A DNA stretch of 35,119 nt from Flavobacteriaceae bacterium (lineage in GTDB: Bacteria; Bacteroidota; Bacteroidia; Flavobacteriales; Flavobacteriaceae): the NCBI GenBank assembly GCA_023257625.1, contig JALRBW010000029.1, positions 1 through 35,119 on the forward strand, written 5' to 3'. The translations under genes and the position numbers were made by a program. Under the pieces are notes generated by a model. It made no database searches. It had not been told where the DNA came from and worked only from the letters and a program-made list of their open reading frames with translations. Below are positions 7,959 through 16,596 of the stretch, piece by piece (position 1 is the stretch's first letter; every line of letters starts with the position of its first letter).

Positions 7959-9185
7959 CTACAACAAATGATTTAAATTTCTAAATGAAATAAAAGAAAA
8001 ATATTCTCCCTTCTTAAAATGACTTTTATTTTGTGGAAACTTTAAAAATCCATCCGCATTTACTAAATTAGTAAAATCTCCTGAACCATTTCCTTTTAGT
8101 GGGGTAGCTCTAATAGTTCCATCGATATCAATTTTAATTTTTGCCTCTTTAAAAAAAGTCAAGTCAGGTTCAAAGGTTAGGTCCTGATCTAAAACCACTT
8201 TGTAATTATCTTCTTCTAAACCCAATGAAAATTGGAACCACTTTTTGATATAAGAATACAAGCAAACAAAAGAGGAAACAGGATTTCCTGGGAGTGCAAA
8301 AATTCTTTTATTATTTTCAGTTGTGCCAAACCAAAAGGGTTTCCCTGGACGCTGTTGAATTTTATGAAATTGTTTTTTTACTCCTAAACTTACTAATACT
8401 TGTGGCAGATAATCATATTTCCCTTTAGATACTCCCCCAGTCAAAATAAGAACATCATATTTTTCTAACAGTAGTTTTAAAGAAGATTCCATTTGTAAAA
8501 CATTATCTGACAGATGTTTTAAATCAGCCTTAATTCCCCATTCATTAAGTGTATTTTGAATACCATATACATTTGATCTTCTTATTTGGTAAGGTTGTGG
8601 CGTTTCATTAATATCAACCAATTCATCGCCCGTGGAAATTATCACCGTACTTGGTAATTTTTCCACTTTTATATGACTTTTACCTATTGCAGCAGCAATA
8701 CTAATTTCTGCACTAGAAAGTCTACTCCCTTTTGTCACTAATGTGGCTTCAGCTTTTAGGTCAGAACCTCTAAAATGAATATTTTGACCTTCTCTTATTG
8801 GAAAATTTTTAAGTGTTACTTTTCCCTCTTCAACAGTAATATTCTCATAGGGAATAACAGTATCTGACTTAAGAGGCAATATTGCTCCGGTCATTATTTC
8901 AATACATTGGGTGGGGTCGGCTAAATCACTTTGAGGGCTACCAGCAGCAACTGTGCTTGCAATCTTAAATTCCTTCTGACCCTTAGCGTATGATGAATAT
9001 TGAATTGCAATTCCATCCATAGTAACACGATCAAATGGAGGAAAATCACGATCTGCAATAAAAGTCTCTGCGAGAATACATCCTCCAGCTTTTTCTATTG
9101 GAAATGATACTATATTTCTTTTAAAGGGATGGTCTTTTATGATGGAAATTGCTTTCTCATAGGTAATAAAATCAATATTTTCCAT
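7959..9185 (-). CDS. moeA: Molybdopterin molybdotransferase MoeA
   Basis: A 408-residue MoeA of typical length. It has the DRDFPPFDRVTMDGIA N-terminal segment, V-I-I-S-T-G-D-E-L-V, L-T-G-G-V-S-K-G-K-Y-D and A-L-P-G-N-P-V-S-S-F motifs, covering MoeA domains 1 to 4. The enzyme inserts molybdate into adenylylated molybdopterin. Its ATG overlaps the moaA stop (TAATG), so the two genes are translationally coupled. The adenylylating partner MogA/MoaB is not encoded in the window. Confidence 0.96.
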   Translation of the reverse strand: MENIDFITYEKAISIIKDHPFKRNIVSFPIEKAGGCILAETFIADRDFPPFDRVTMDGIAIQYSSYAKGQKEFKIASTVAAGSPQSDLADPTQCIEIMTGAILPLKSDTVIPYENITVEEGKVTLKNFPIREGQNIHFRGSDLKAEATLVTKGSRLSSAEISIAAAIGKSHIKVEKLPSTVIISTGDELVDINETPQPYQIRRSNVYGIQNTLNEWGIKADLKHLSDNVLQMESSLKLLLEKYDVLILTGGVSKGKYDYLPQVLVSLGVKKQFHKIQQRPGKPFWFGTTENNKRIFALPGNPVSSFVCLYSYIKKWFQFSLGLEEDNYKVVLDQDLTFEPDLTFFKEAKIKIDIDGTIRATPLKGNGSGDFTNLVNADGFLKFPQNKSHFKKGEYFSFISFRNLNHLL

Positions 9186-10174
9186 TATCCTCCTATTGAA
9201 CTCATACTTTCCTTCCGTATTATGGATTTTGTGGTAAATTTTTCAGCTTCAAATCCATCTTTAGGTTTTAACCGTACTAATTCAATGAATTTTTCTTTCA
9301 CCTCTAGGTCTGTAGCGCCAGACCTTAAAAAATCACGCATACTAAATACACCTCCATCGTATAAGCAGGTTTTAATTTCCCCATTGGCAGTAATCCGCAA
9401 CCGATTACAAGTAGTACAAAACGTTCTAGAAAAAGCGGGAATTATTCCAATTTTTCCTTTAAAATGAACTGCTGTATATTCTGTTGCAGTATCTCCATGT
9501 TTGCCAGATAAAACTTTTAAATCTGGATATTGTTCTTTCAAAATACTAAAAATTTCTTTTGATGAAAAAATCTTGTGATTTTCTTTTGCACCTCCATTAA
9601 AAGGCATTTCTTCAATAAAACGGATATTTATTGGATATTTAAGCGCCAGTTCAGCCATGGGTAAAATGTCTTCAGTATTTATGCCACTCATTACCACAGT
9701 ATTCACTTTTATTCTAAAATTTTCATTTATTAATAAATGAAGTGTTTCCCATACTTTTGAAAAATCGTTTCTACGGGTGATTTTTTTAAAACGCTCTTCA
9801 TTTAAGGTATCTAAACTTAAATTAAGTTTTGTAATTCCTAACTTTTTTAACAATGGAATATGATTCTGAATTAGAGTTCCATTGCTAGTAATGTGAATAC
9901 TTTCAAAAAAATTTAAAGCTGCTGTTTTTTCAATTAATTGGGTAAAATCATTTCTCAAAAATGGTTCCCCGCCTGTAAACCTTACCTTAGTAAAGCCCAA
10001 TTGTCCTAAAATAGTTAGTAGACGTATAATTTCTTCATAGCTTAACAAATGAACCTTAGGTTCATATACAATCCCCTGTTCAGGCATACAATAAAAACAT
10101 CTAAGGTTGCAACGGTCCGTCACTGCAATTCTAACATAGTTAATGTCTCGATTAAAAGAATCTTTAAGGGTCAT
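9185..10174 (-). CDS. moaA: GTP 3',8-cyclase MoaA
   Basis: A radical SAM enzyme of 329 residues when read from the ATG at 10174. The frame extends further to a TTG at 10267, but the added 31 residues match nothing in MoaA, while from 10174 the protein has normal length. Cys22, Cys26 and Cys29 bind the SAM cluster. Cys253, Cys256 and Cys270 bind the second [4Fe-4S] cluster, which contacts GTP. The C-terminal Gly-Gly needed for activity is present (ending S-I-G-G). It starts the cofactor pathway with MoaC. The divergent XdhC gene begins 135 bases away. Confidence 0.95.
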   Translation of the reverse strand: MTLKDSFNRDINYVRIAVTDRCNLRCFYCMPEQGIVYEPKVHLLSYEEIIRLLTILGQLGFTKVRFTGGEPFLRNDFTQLIEKTAALNFFESIHITSNGTLIQNHIPLLKKLGITKLNLSLDTLNEERFKKITRRNDFSKVWETLHLLINENFRIKVNTVVMSGINTEDILPMAELALKYPINIRFIEEMPFNGGAKENHKIFSSKEIFSILKEQYPDLKVLSGKHGDTATEYTAVHFKGKIGIIPAFSRTFCTTCNRLRITANGEIKTCLYDGGVFSMRDFLRSGATDLEVKEKFIELVRLKPKDGFEAEKFTTKSIIRKESMSSIGG

Positions 10175-10277
10175 TCCGTAGAAATCATTATGTTTATTCG
10201 CTAAATAAAAACTTATTAAAGTTTCGTAATATATTAAAAAAACTGTTCGGTTGAATTTAAAAACCAACCCTCCGCAC

Positions 10278-10285
10278 TATTTTTG
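10278..10285 (+). promoter_or_regulatory. Bacteroidota-type promoter for xdhC
   Basis: TATTTTTG matches TAnnTTTG exactly, with TTTA at 10256-10259 near the -33 position (18-base spacing). Transcription would start near 10292. This also argues against the in-frame TTG at 10283 as the xdhC start, since that codon lies inside the box. Confidence 0.55.
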
Positions 10286-10309
10286 AATCATTATAGATTT
10301 ATAAATGCT

Positions 10310-11416
10310 ATGAAAGAAATAAAATCAATTCTCAATTTATTTAACTCTTTCAAAAATGAAAAAAATAAAGCTGCTATTGCACAAGTAGTTCGGGTAGAGG
10401 AATCCTCATATAGAAGAGAGGGAGCCAGAATGTTAATTTTTGAAAATGGAACTTTTGTTGGAGGAATTAGCGGAGGGTGCTTAGAAGGGGATACTTTAAA
10501 GCGATCAAAAATTGCCATCCTTAAAGAAGAAGCTTCGTTAATTACTTATGACACTTCTAGTGATGATGAAAATCAAATTGGAGTTGGACTTGGATGTAAT
10601 GGAGTTATTGATGTTTTGATTCAGCCAATAGACAAAAATAATCATGTTATTGACTTGTTGCAACGAATTGTTCACTATAGAAAATCTCATATTCTTGTTA
10701 CTATAATCAGTCAAAATGATCCTAATTTACCCTTAGGATCAACATTTTATTATGACATTGATTCTCGTAAATTAGAAAATTGTTATAATTCGAATTTGAA
10801 AAATGTATTGTTGGGTGAAATTCAAACCGTTTTAGAAAAAAGAAAATCCAAACTAGCCCATTTTGAACTTGAAAAAGTAACTATTTCAGCCTTTGTTGAA
10901 TTCATACCTGCTCCTTTTCATTTGGCCATTTATGGAGATAATTACGATGTGTATCCACTTCTTGATTTTGCTAAGATATTAGATTGGGAACTGAGTATAG
11001 TAGGTAATATTCAAAAAATGAATAAAGAAAAACTCATTGGGATACAAAATACATTTCAAAAAGAGCATGACCCCCAACCTGAGTTTGATGACCGAACAGC
11101 AGCTATATTGATGGCACATGATTTTGAAACGGACATTAAAAACCTTAAAATCCTTTTACAAACTCCCGTTCAGTATATTGGATTATTAGGCCCTAGAAAG
11201 CGATATAATAAAATACTGAACAGATTAAAAGAAGAGAATATTATACTCACTGACTTTGATAATCAACGTATACATGCTCCTGCTGGTCTTGAAATAGGAG
11301 CAAATTCACCAGAAGAAATTGCTGCTAGTATTTGTTCAGAAATTATGAGTGTTTTTTCTAACAAAGAAGGAGGTAAATTAAGAACTAAAAAAGGACCAAT
11401 TCACGATAGAGATTAG
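10310..11416 (+). CDS. xdhC: XdhC family molybdenum cofactor insertion protein
   Basis: A 368-residue protein from the ATG at 10310. The N-terminal XdhC/CoxI domain carries R-V-E-E-S-S-Y-R-R-E-G-A-R-M and G-G-I-S-G-G-C-L-E-G-D motifs. The C-terminal Rossmann-like XdhC domain contains the L-L-G-P-R-K-R motif and the P-A-G-L-E-I-G-A segment followed by E-E-I-A-A-S-I. XdhC binds mature Moco, protects it during sulfuration of the molybdenum and hands it to xanthine-oxidase-family enzymes, here presumably the IorAB-type enzyme. It is divergent from moaA, and its stop is two bases from that of the convergent cysteine desulfurase gene. Confidence 0.92.
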   Translation: MKEIKSILNLFNSFKNEKNKAAIAQVVRVEESSYRREGARMLIFENGTFVGGISGGCLEGDTLKRSKIAILKEEASLITYDTSSDDENQIGVGLGCNGVIDVLIQPIDKNNHVIDLLQRIVHYRKSHILVTIISQNDPNLPLGSTFYYDIDSRKLENCYNSNLKNVLLGEIQTVLEKRKSKLAHFELEKVTISAFVEFIPAPFHLAIYGDNYDVYPLLDFAKILDWELSIVGNIQKMNKEKLIGIQNTFQKEHDPQPEFDDRTAAILMAHDFETDIKNLKILLQTPVQYIGLLGPRKRYNKILNRLKEENIILTDFDNQRIHAPAGLEIGANSPEEIAASICSEIMSVFSNKEGGKLRTKKGPIHDRD

Positions 11417-11418
11417 GA

Positions 11419-12588
11419 CTATCTATCGGTCCATAAAATATTCTTAGCCCTTAAATTGGCAACAGACTGTTTTATTCTATCTACAGCTTGTTCTACTTCT
11501 ATTTGGGTGTTAAATTTACCTAAACTGATTCGCAATGATGCCATTGCTAAAGTTGATTCAACTCCCATAGCCGTTAATACATGTGAAGGTTGAACCGAAG
11601 CAGAATTACAAGCTGAACCGTTTGAAACTGCAATTTCTTGTCCTAAAACGTTGAGCAATTGTTCTCCATCTACATACGCTATAGAAACATTCAATGTGTT
11701 CGGAAGACGATCTGCTAAACCTCCATTCACTTGAACCCCTTCAATTTGACCTAATTTATTTTCAATTTGATTTCTAAACTTTTCTAGCCGTTGACTTGTT
11801 TCCTCTTGCGTTTTAAGATTTAACGCTATCGCTTTGGCCAAACCAACAATACCAGGAATATTATAGGTGCCTCCTCTAAGTTTACGTTGTTGCCCTCCCC
11901 CTTGAATAAAACTCACCCAATGAGAATGTGCTGATTTTTTACTAAACAACAATCCAACTCCCTTTGGTCCATAGATTTTATGTGCGGAGAAGCAAGCAAA
12001 ATCAACCCAATTAAAAAAAGAATCTAATTTAATTTTACCAAGTGCCTGAGTTGCGTCTGAAAATAAGAGCACTCCTTTGTTTTTACAAATAGCACTTATT
12101 GAATCTAGGGGCTGTAAAACTCCCGTTTCATTATTTGCCCACATAATACAAACTAAGGCCGTTTGTTCTGTTATTGCTTTTTTTAAAGCGTCTAACGAAA
12201 TAATTCCTTGATTATCAACCTCCAAATAGGTTACTTTAGCCCCTTTTTTTTCCAGTTGTTTACATACATCAAGAACTGCTTTATGTTCAGTTAGAGTAGT
12301 TATAATGTGATTTTTATGTGGTGAAGCAGCCTCAAACACCCCTTTAATTATGGCATTACAGCTTTCAGTAGCCCCTGAAGTAAAAACAAGTTCGTTGGAT
12401 GAAACACCAAGTACTTTAGAAAGGGAATGTGCTGACTGTTCTAAAGCGTCAGAAGCCAACCAGCCAAAAGCATGATGTTGACTTGAGGCATTACCAAAAG
12501 TATCGCTAAAATAAGGAAGCATTGCCTCTACCACCTCTTTGTCACAAGGTGTGGTTGCATTGTAATCAAGGTAAATCGAATTTTTCAT
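11419..12588 (-). CDS. Cysteine desulfurase (NifS/IscS type), likely serving Moco sulfuration
   Basis: A 389-residue PLP enzyme from the ATG at 12588; nine extra codons upstream to 12615 are unlikely because the family begins with I-Y-L-D-Y-N-A-T-T-P. Lys204 in FSAHKIYGPKG binds PLP, and Cys327 in GSACNSAS is the persulfide-forming residue of a group I (IscS/NifS-like) desulfurase. It releases sulfur from cysteine. There is no iscU or other iron-sulfur assembly gene next to it. It lies between xdhC and the mobA-like gene, which resembles NifS4 of Rhodobacter capsulatus, known to sulfurate XdhC-bound Moco; it may also load the rhodanese domain of MoeB. That assignment is inference. Confidence 0.9.
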   Translation of the reverse strand: MKNSIYLDYNATTPCDKEVVEAMLPYFSDTFGNASSQHHAFGWLASDALEQSAHSLSKVLGVSSNELVFTSGATESCNAIIKGVFEAASPHKNHIITTLTEHKAVLDVCKQLEKKGAKVTYLEVDNQGIISLDALKKAITEQTALVCIMWANNETGVLQPLDSISAICKNKGVLLFSDATQALGKIKLDSFFNWVDFACFSAHKIYGPKGVGLLFSKKSAHSHWVSFIQGGGQQRKLRGGTYNIPGIVGLAKAIALNLKTQEETSQRLEKFRNQIENKLGQIEGVQVNGGLADRLPNTLNVSIAYVDGEQLLNVLGQEIAVSNGSACNSASVQPSHVLTAMGVESTLAMASLRISLGKFNTQIEVEQAVDRIKQSVANLRAKNILWTDR

Positions 12589-12692
12589 TTTCCTATTTCT
12601 AACTGCCAATTGCACTAAATTAATTTTATTTTTTAGGATACAATCAAATTGCTACTTTTAAAAGTTAATTCTTTTTCGTTAAAAGATATACT

Positions 12693-13817
12693 ATGGAAGC
12701 TAAAAATCATACTGCACTGACAGAACCAATTGAAGGATATTTTTCAAGAAATGAACTGAGTATTTTGGGAAGTCATTGTGATGATATTAAAAAATTAGCC
12801 CAACAAATTGCGATTCAATTAAATAATACTTGGAATCTGATTTATGTAGATGCAGATCACAAATTAAAGGAGGAAGTTACCGCATCGCCATCTCCCTTTA
12901 CTGCACTTTATACGGATAAAATACAATACCACGAATACCAACTGAAAACCTCTCCAAGCTTTCCTTTTAAAAATTCATTTTACGATCATGGGGCGATAAC
13001 CCTAATCAATGGAAATCACAACATAGGAAAAAACCAAATTGTGATCATCAATCCCGATAAAGAAGCCTCATTATTGAAAAGAAAAAATAATTTAACCCAC
13101 GTAATTGCTTTTGTGTCTGAAGAAAAATATGTGCCCGCATATATTAAAAAATGCATTTCAAATTATGCTGATATTCCCTTATTTACTTGGGATGAAATGT
13201 TTGAGTTAGCCAATATGATAAAGCTTCATTTAAAAAATCAACTCCCCCCTATTATGGGTTTAATTTTAGCTGGTGGATTAAGTACCCGTATGGGGGAAGA
13301 TAAATCTAAAATCGTATACCATACCAAACCTCAACACGAGCATTTAAAAGCAATAATGCTTCCTTACTGTGAAAAGATTTTTGAATCTTGTAGACCGAAC
13401 CAAGTTAATCAATTTGAAACTCCGCTAGAAGATACATTTTTAGGATTGGGTCCGATGGGGGGAATTTTAACTGCATTTCAAAAAAATCCAAATACTGCGT
13501 GGCTTACCATTGCATGTGATGTTCCTTTGGTAAATTCAAATACAATACAACTTTTGGTAGACCAAAGAAATCCAAACAAACTAGCTACTTGTTTTTATAA
13601 TTCGAAAACTAAATTTCCTGAACCTTTAATTACCCTTTGGGAACCCAAAGCCTATCCTGTCCTTTTAGCTTTTTTATCCAAAGGCTTTTCTTGTCCTAGA
13701 AAAGTATTAATTAATAGTTCCATTGAAATGCTTACCCTTGAAGATGAAACGGCTCTCTTTAATGCAAATACCCCAGAAGATAAATTTGAAGCAACTAAGG
13801 TTTTATCTAATCGTTAA
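12693..13817 (+). CDS. MobA-like molybdenum cofactor guanylyltransferase with N-terminal MobB-like domain
   Basis: A 374-residue fusion. Residues 188-374 are a MobA-type NTP transferase: ILAGGLSTRMGEDKS loop, L-G-L-G-P-M-G-G-I-L-T-A-F, T-I-A-C-D-V-P-L with the metal-binding Asp, and a terminal N-A-N-T-P-E-D motif. It should transfer GMP to molybdopterin. Residues 1-185 start with a strand-Gly-helix pattern (S-I-L-G-S-H-C-D-D-I-K-K-L) and a Y-V-D-A-D-H-K segment that recall the GTPase MobB, but the P-loop GxxxxGK[ST] is missing. The role of this domain is unknown. Divergent from the cysteine desulfurase gene. Confidence 0.85.
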   Translation: MEAKNHTALTEPIEGYFSRNELSILGSHCDDIKKLAQQIAIQLNNTWNLIYVDADHKLKEEVTASPSPFTALYTDKIQYHEYQLKTSPSFPFKNSFYDHGAITLINGNHNIGKNQIVIINPDKEASLLKRKNNLTHVIAFVSEEKYVPAYIKKCISNYADIPLFTWDEMFELANMIKLHLKNQLPPIMGLILAGGLSTRMGEDKSKIVYHTKPQHEHLKAIMLPYCEKIFESCRPNQVNQFETPLEDTFLGLGPMGGILTAFQKNPNTAWLTIACDVPLVNSNTIQLLVDQRNPNKLATCFYNSKTKFPEPLITLWEPKAYPVLLAFLSKGFSCPRKVLINSSIEMLTLEDETALFNANTPEDKFEATKVLSNR

Positions 13818-13855
13818 TCGTGGAATTTTAGTTAATTAATTTCAATTTTAAACAT

Positions 13856-13887
13856 AAAAAACATTCATATCACTATGAATGTTTTTT
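13856..13887. terminator. Bidirectional intrinsic terminator between mobA-like gene and tRNA-Leu
   Basis: A perfect 14-bp inverted repeat (arms 13856-13869 and 13874-13887, loop TCAC) begins with six A and ends with six T, so it works as an intrinsic terminator in either direction. It ends two bases from the tRNA-Leu 3' end and 39 bases after the mobA-like stop. Confidence 0.88.
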
Positions 13888-13888
13888 G

Positions 13889-13970
13889 TGCGGGTGAAGG
13901 GACTCGAACCCCCAAGCCGCGAAGCACTAGATCCTAAGTCTAGCGTGTCTACCAATTTCACCACACCCGC
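13889..13970 (-). tRNA. tRNA-Leu (anticodon UAG)
   Basis: The reverse strand folds as an 82-base class II tRNA: acceptor GCGGGTG paired with CACCCGC, D-arm with GGTAGAC, anticodon stem CTAGA/TCTAG around loop CTTAGGA (anticodon TAG, reads CUA and other CUN codons), a long variable arm, and T-arm GGGGGTTCGAGTCCC. Discriminator base is A. The 3' CCA is not encoded. Confidence 0.97.
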
Positions 13971-14066
13971 TTAAGGGAGGACAAATATAATTAAGTTTTC
14001 CTTTAAAATTTCTCCAAGTAAAAAAAATACATCATTAGATTTGCAAAACACTGCAAACTAAAAGTG

Positions 14067-15452
14067 ATGAATTTAACTGCTCAACAAAATCAATTTCTTG
14101 AAGAATGGATAGACTTTTTAAAGTTACCTTCCATAAGCGCTGATCCCAGCTATAAAAATCAAGTTGCAACTACTGCAAATTGGGTTAAGCAAGCACTGCA
14201 GAAAGCTGGATGTCTGCATACTGAACTAATTATTACTCAAGGTCATCCTATAGTCTATGGTGAACTGCTTGTGTCTAAAAATCTTCCTACGGTTTTGGTT
14301 TATGGTCATTATGATGTTCAACCCCCTGATCCACTTGACCTTTGGGAAAGCCCCCCTTTTGAGCCCATCATTAAAAAGACAAATCTGCATCCGGATGGAG
14401 CAATTTTTGCTCGAGGTGCTTGTGATGATAAGGGGCAAGTTTTTATGCACATTAAAGCGCTTGAAAAAATGCTAGAATCTGGTCCTGCGCCATGCAATAT
14501 TAAATTTATGATTGAAGGTGAAGAGGAAGTGGGAAGTATTCATTTAGAAACTTTTGTAAAAGCACATAAAGAAAAGTTGAATTGTGATGTAATCTTGATT
14601 TCTGATACAGGAATGATTTCTAATTCACAACCTTCGATAACCACCGGACTTCGCGGATTAAGTTACATGGAAGTAAGTGTTATGGGGCCTAATCGAGATT
14701 TACATTCAGGTTTATATGGTGGTGCTGTAGCAAATCCCATTAATGTTCTTTGTGAGATGATTTCAAAATTAAAGGACGAAAATAATCGAATTACTATTCC
14801 TGATTTTTATAAAGATGTTGAAGAACTTTCTAAACAAGAAAGAGAAGAAATGGGAAAAGCACCTTTTTCGCTTGAAAACTTTAAAAATGCAATTGGTATA
14901 GCTGATATTAAAGGAGAAAAAGGCTATTCTACTGAGGAACGTCGATCCATTCGACCTACTTTGGATGTAAATGGAATTTGGGGGGGATATATAGGTGAAG
15001 GGGCCAAAACTGTAATTCCCAGTGTAGCTCATGCTAAAATTTCTATGCGTCTAGTGCCCCATCAAGATTGGCATACCATTAGCACTTTGTTTACTAAGCA
15101 TTTTACCTCACTAGCACCCAAAGGGGTAAAGGTTAGCGTACATACTCACCATGGGGGCTATGCCTATGTTACTCCAATTGACCACATTGGTTATCAAGCA
15201 GCTCATAAGGCTTATCTAGAGACGTTTAAAGTAGCCCCTATTCCCCATAGAGGAGGAGGAAGTATTCCAATTGTTCCCATGTTTGAACGTGAATTAGGAG
15301 TGAAATCAATTCTTATGGGATTTGGATTAGACAGTGACGCTATACATTCTCCAAATGAGCATTTTGGCCTTTTTAATTTTTTTAAAGGTATAGAGACCCT
15401 ACCTCTTTTTTATACGCATTATATTTCCCTTTGGAAAAAGGAAAGAAATTAA
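14067..15452 (+). CDS. M20 family dipeptidase/peptidase
   Basis: A 461-residue metallopeptidase starting at ATG 14067 (a GTG directly before it at 14064 is the alternative). It shows the M20 di-zinc signatures: V-Y-G-H-Y-D-V-Q-P (first His and Asp), G-A-C-D-D-K-G-Q (bridging Asp), M-I-E-G-E-E-E-V-G-S (catalytic Glu-Glu), the S-D-T-G Asp and a C-terminal I-H-S-P-N-E-H metal-binding His. Central residues, about 210-320, form the dimerisation domain. No signal peptide, so probably a cytosolic di- or aminopeptidase. It is close to the CNDP/PepV-like dipeptidase group; exact specificity is not clear. Its TAA overlaps the hemW stop in a TTAA. Confidence 0.92.
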   Translation: MNLTAQQNQFLEEWIDFLKLPSISADPSYKNQVATTANWVKQALQKAGCLHTELIITQGHPIVYGELLVSKNLPTVLVYGHYDVQPPDPLDLWESPPFEPIIKKTNLHPDGAIFARGACDDKGQVFMHIKALEKMLESGPAPCNIKFMIEGEEEVGSIHLETFVKAHKEKLNCDVILISDTGMISNSQPSITTGLRGLSYMEVSVMGPNRDLHSGLYGGAVANPINVLCEMISKLKDENNRITIPDFYKDVEELSKQEREEMGKAPFSLENFKNAIGIADIKGEKGYSTEERRSIRPTLDVNGIWGGYIGEGAKTVIPSVAHAKISMRLVPHQDWHTISTLFTKHFTSLAPKGVKVSVHTHHGGYAYVTPIDHIGYQAAHKAYLETFKVAPIPHRGGGSIPIVPMFERELGVKSILMGFGLDSDAIHSPNEHFGLFNFFKGIETLPLFYTHYISLWKKERN

Positions 15453-16573
15453 ATTTTGAATAAATCTGAAGCAATCCCATCAGTTAAAAATTTTGCTTTT
15501 TGAGTTACTTTAATATTATCACCATCCCAATATAAATTACAATCCTTTAGGTGACGATTCATTTGTTCCTCTAGATAATCACCATAACGTACTCCAAAAT
15601 TTTGTTTAACAAAATCTAGTGAAATTCCGTTATAGGTTCTTAATCCTGTCATTACATATTCATTAAAACGATCCTTTCGACTTAGCTGTTCTTCATCAAA
15701 AGGCAATATCCCATCTGTAATAGCTTTTAAATACTTAGTGTTATTTGCTTTATTCCAACTCCGCGTGCTCTTTCCATCATAACTGTGGGCTGAGGGTCCA
15801 AGACCAACATAAGGCTTACCTGTCCAATAATTTTGATTATTAATTGAATAGTACCCCGGTAGTCCAAAATTAGAGAACTCATAGTTTATAAATCCCTTTT
15901 TCATGAGGGTATTAACTAATAAGTCATATTGCTCTTTCACAAGGTCATCGTCAACTAATTCAATTTTTTTGGATTTAATCAAATAATCAAGTGCTGTTTT
16001 AGACTCTACCGTTAATGCATAGGCAGAAATATGTGGTGGGTTGTAAGTTAAGGCTTGTTGAATATTTTCTTTCCATAATTCTAATGTGGATGAGGGCATA
16101 CCGTAAATTAAGTCCAACGAAAAATTTGGAAAAAGTTTTGAAATCTGATCTAATGCACTTACAATTTGATCTTTATTATGAGCTCTATTCATAAGAGATA
16201 GTTCGCTCTGATGAAATGACTGAACTCCTACACTCAATCGGTTTATTCCAGCTTGAAGCAATCCTTTCAAATAGTGAGGATTTACATCATCAGGATTCAC
16301 CTCTAGGGTAATTTCTAAATTATCATTAAGGATATGGTTTTTTTTTATTTTTTGAATAAAATTAGCAAGTATATTAGGTGAAAGTAAAGATGGTGAGCCC
16401 CCTCCAAAATAAATACTTTCTAAAGGAAGGAGTATTTCATTTTTACGCATTTCATATTCTTTCACTATAGCTTCCCATAAAATGGTTCTATTTGAAGTAG
16501 ATGTTGAAAAATGAAAATTACAATAGTGACAAGCCTGCTTACAAAAAGGAAAATGTATATAAAGATTGGCCAT
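15449..16573 (-). CDS. hemW: HemW-like radical SAM heme chaperone
   Basis: A 374-residue HemN-related protein with the radical SAM triad Cys11, Cys15 and Cys18 (FCKQACHYCNF). It also shows Y-F-G-G-G-S-P-S for SAM binding, the G-V-Q-S-F segment and Y-E-F-S-N-F. The short N-terminus and the C-x3-C-x2-C-N-F pattern, in place of the C-x-x-x-C-x-x-C-x-C of HemN, point to HemW, which binds heme and helps insert it into respiratory proteins, not to coproporphyrinogen dehydrogenase. It is the last gene of a lipoprotein-ruvC-hemW operon, 23 bases after ruvC. Confidence 0.92.
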   Translation of the reverse strand: MANLYIHFPFCKQACHYCNFHFSTSTSNRTILWEAIVKEYEMRKNEILLPLESIYFGGGSPSLLSPNILANFIQKIKKNHILNDNLEITLEVNPDDVNPHYLKGLLQAGINRLSVGVQSFHQSELSLMNRAHNKDQIVSALDQISKLFPNFSLDLIYGMPSSTLELWKENIQQALTYNPPHISAYALTVESKTALDYLIKSKKIELVDDDLVKEQYDLLVNTLMKKGFINYEFSNFGLPGYYSINNQNYWTGKPYVGLGPSAHSYDGKSTRSWNKANNTKYLKAITDGILPFDEEQLSRKDRFNEYVMTGLRTYNGISLDFVKQNFGVRYGDYLEEQMNRHLKDCNLYWDGDNIKVTQKAKFLTDGIASDLFKI

Positions 16574-16596
16574 TCCTATAAACTAGTGGAGTAAAA

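Noticed and set aside
10175-10267. N-terminal extension of moaA to a TTG at 10267
   Set aside because: The 31 extra residues do not resemble MoaA. From ATG 10174 the protein has normal length and N-terminus.
10283-10309. Upstream TTG start for xdhC
   Set aside because: The TTG lies inside a TATTTTTG promoter box, and the family start matches ATG 10310.
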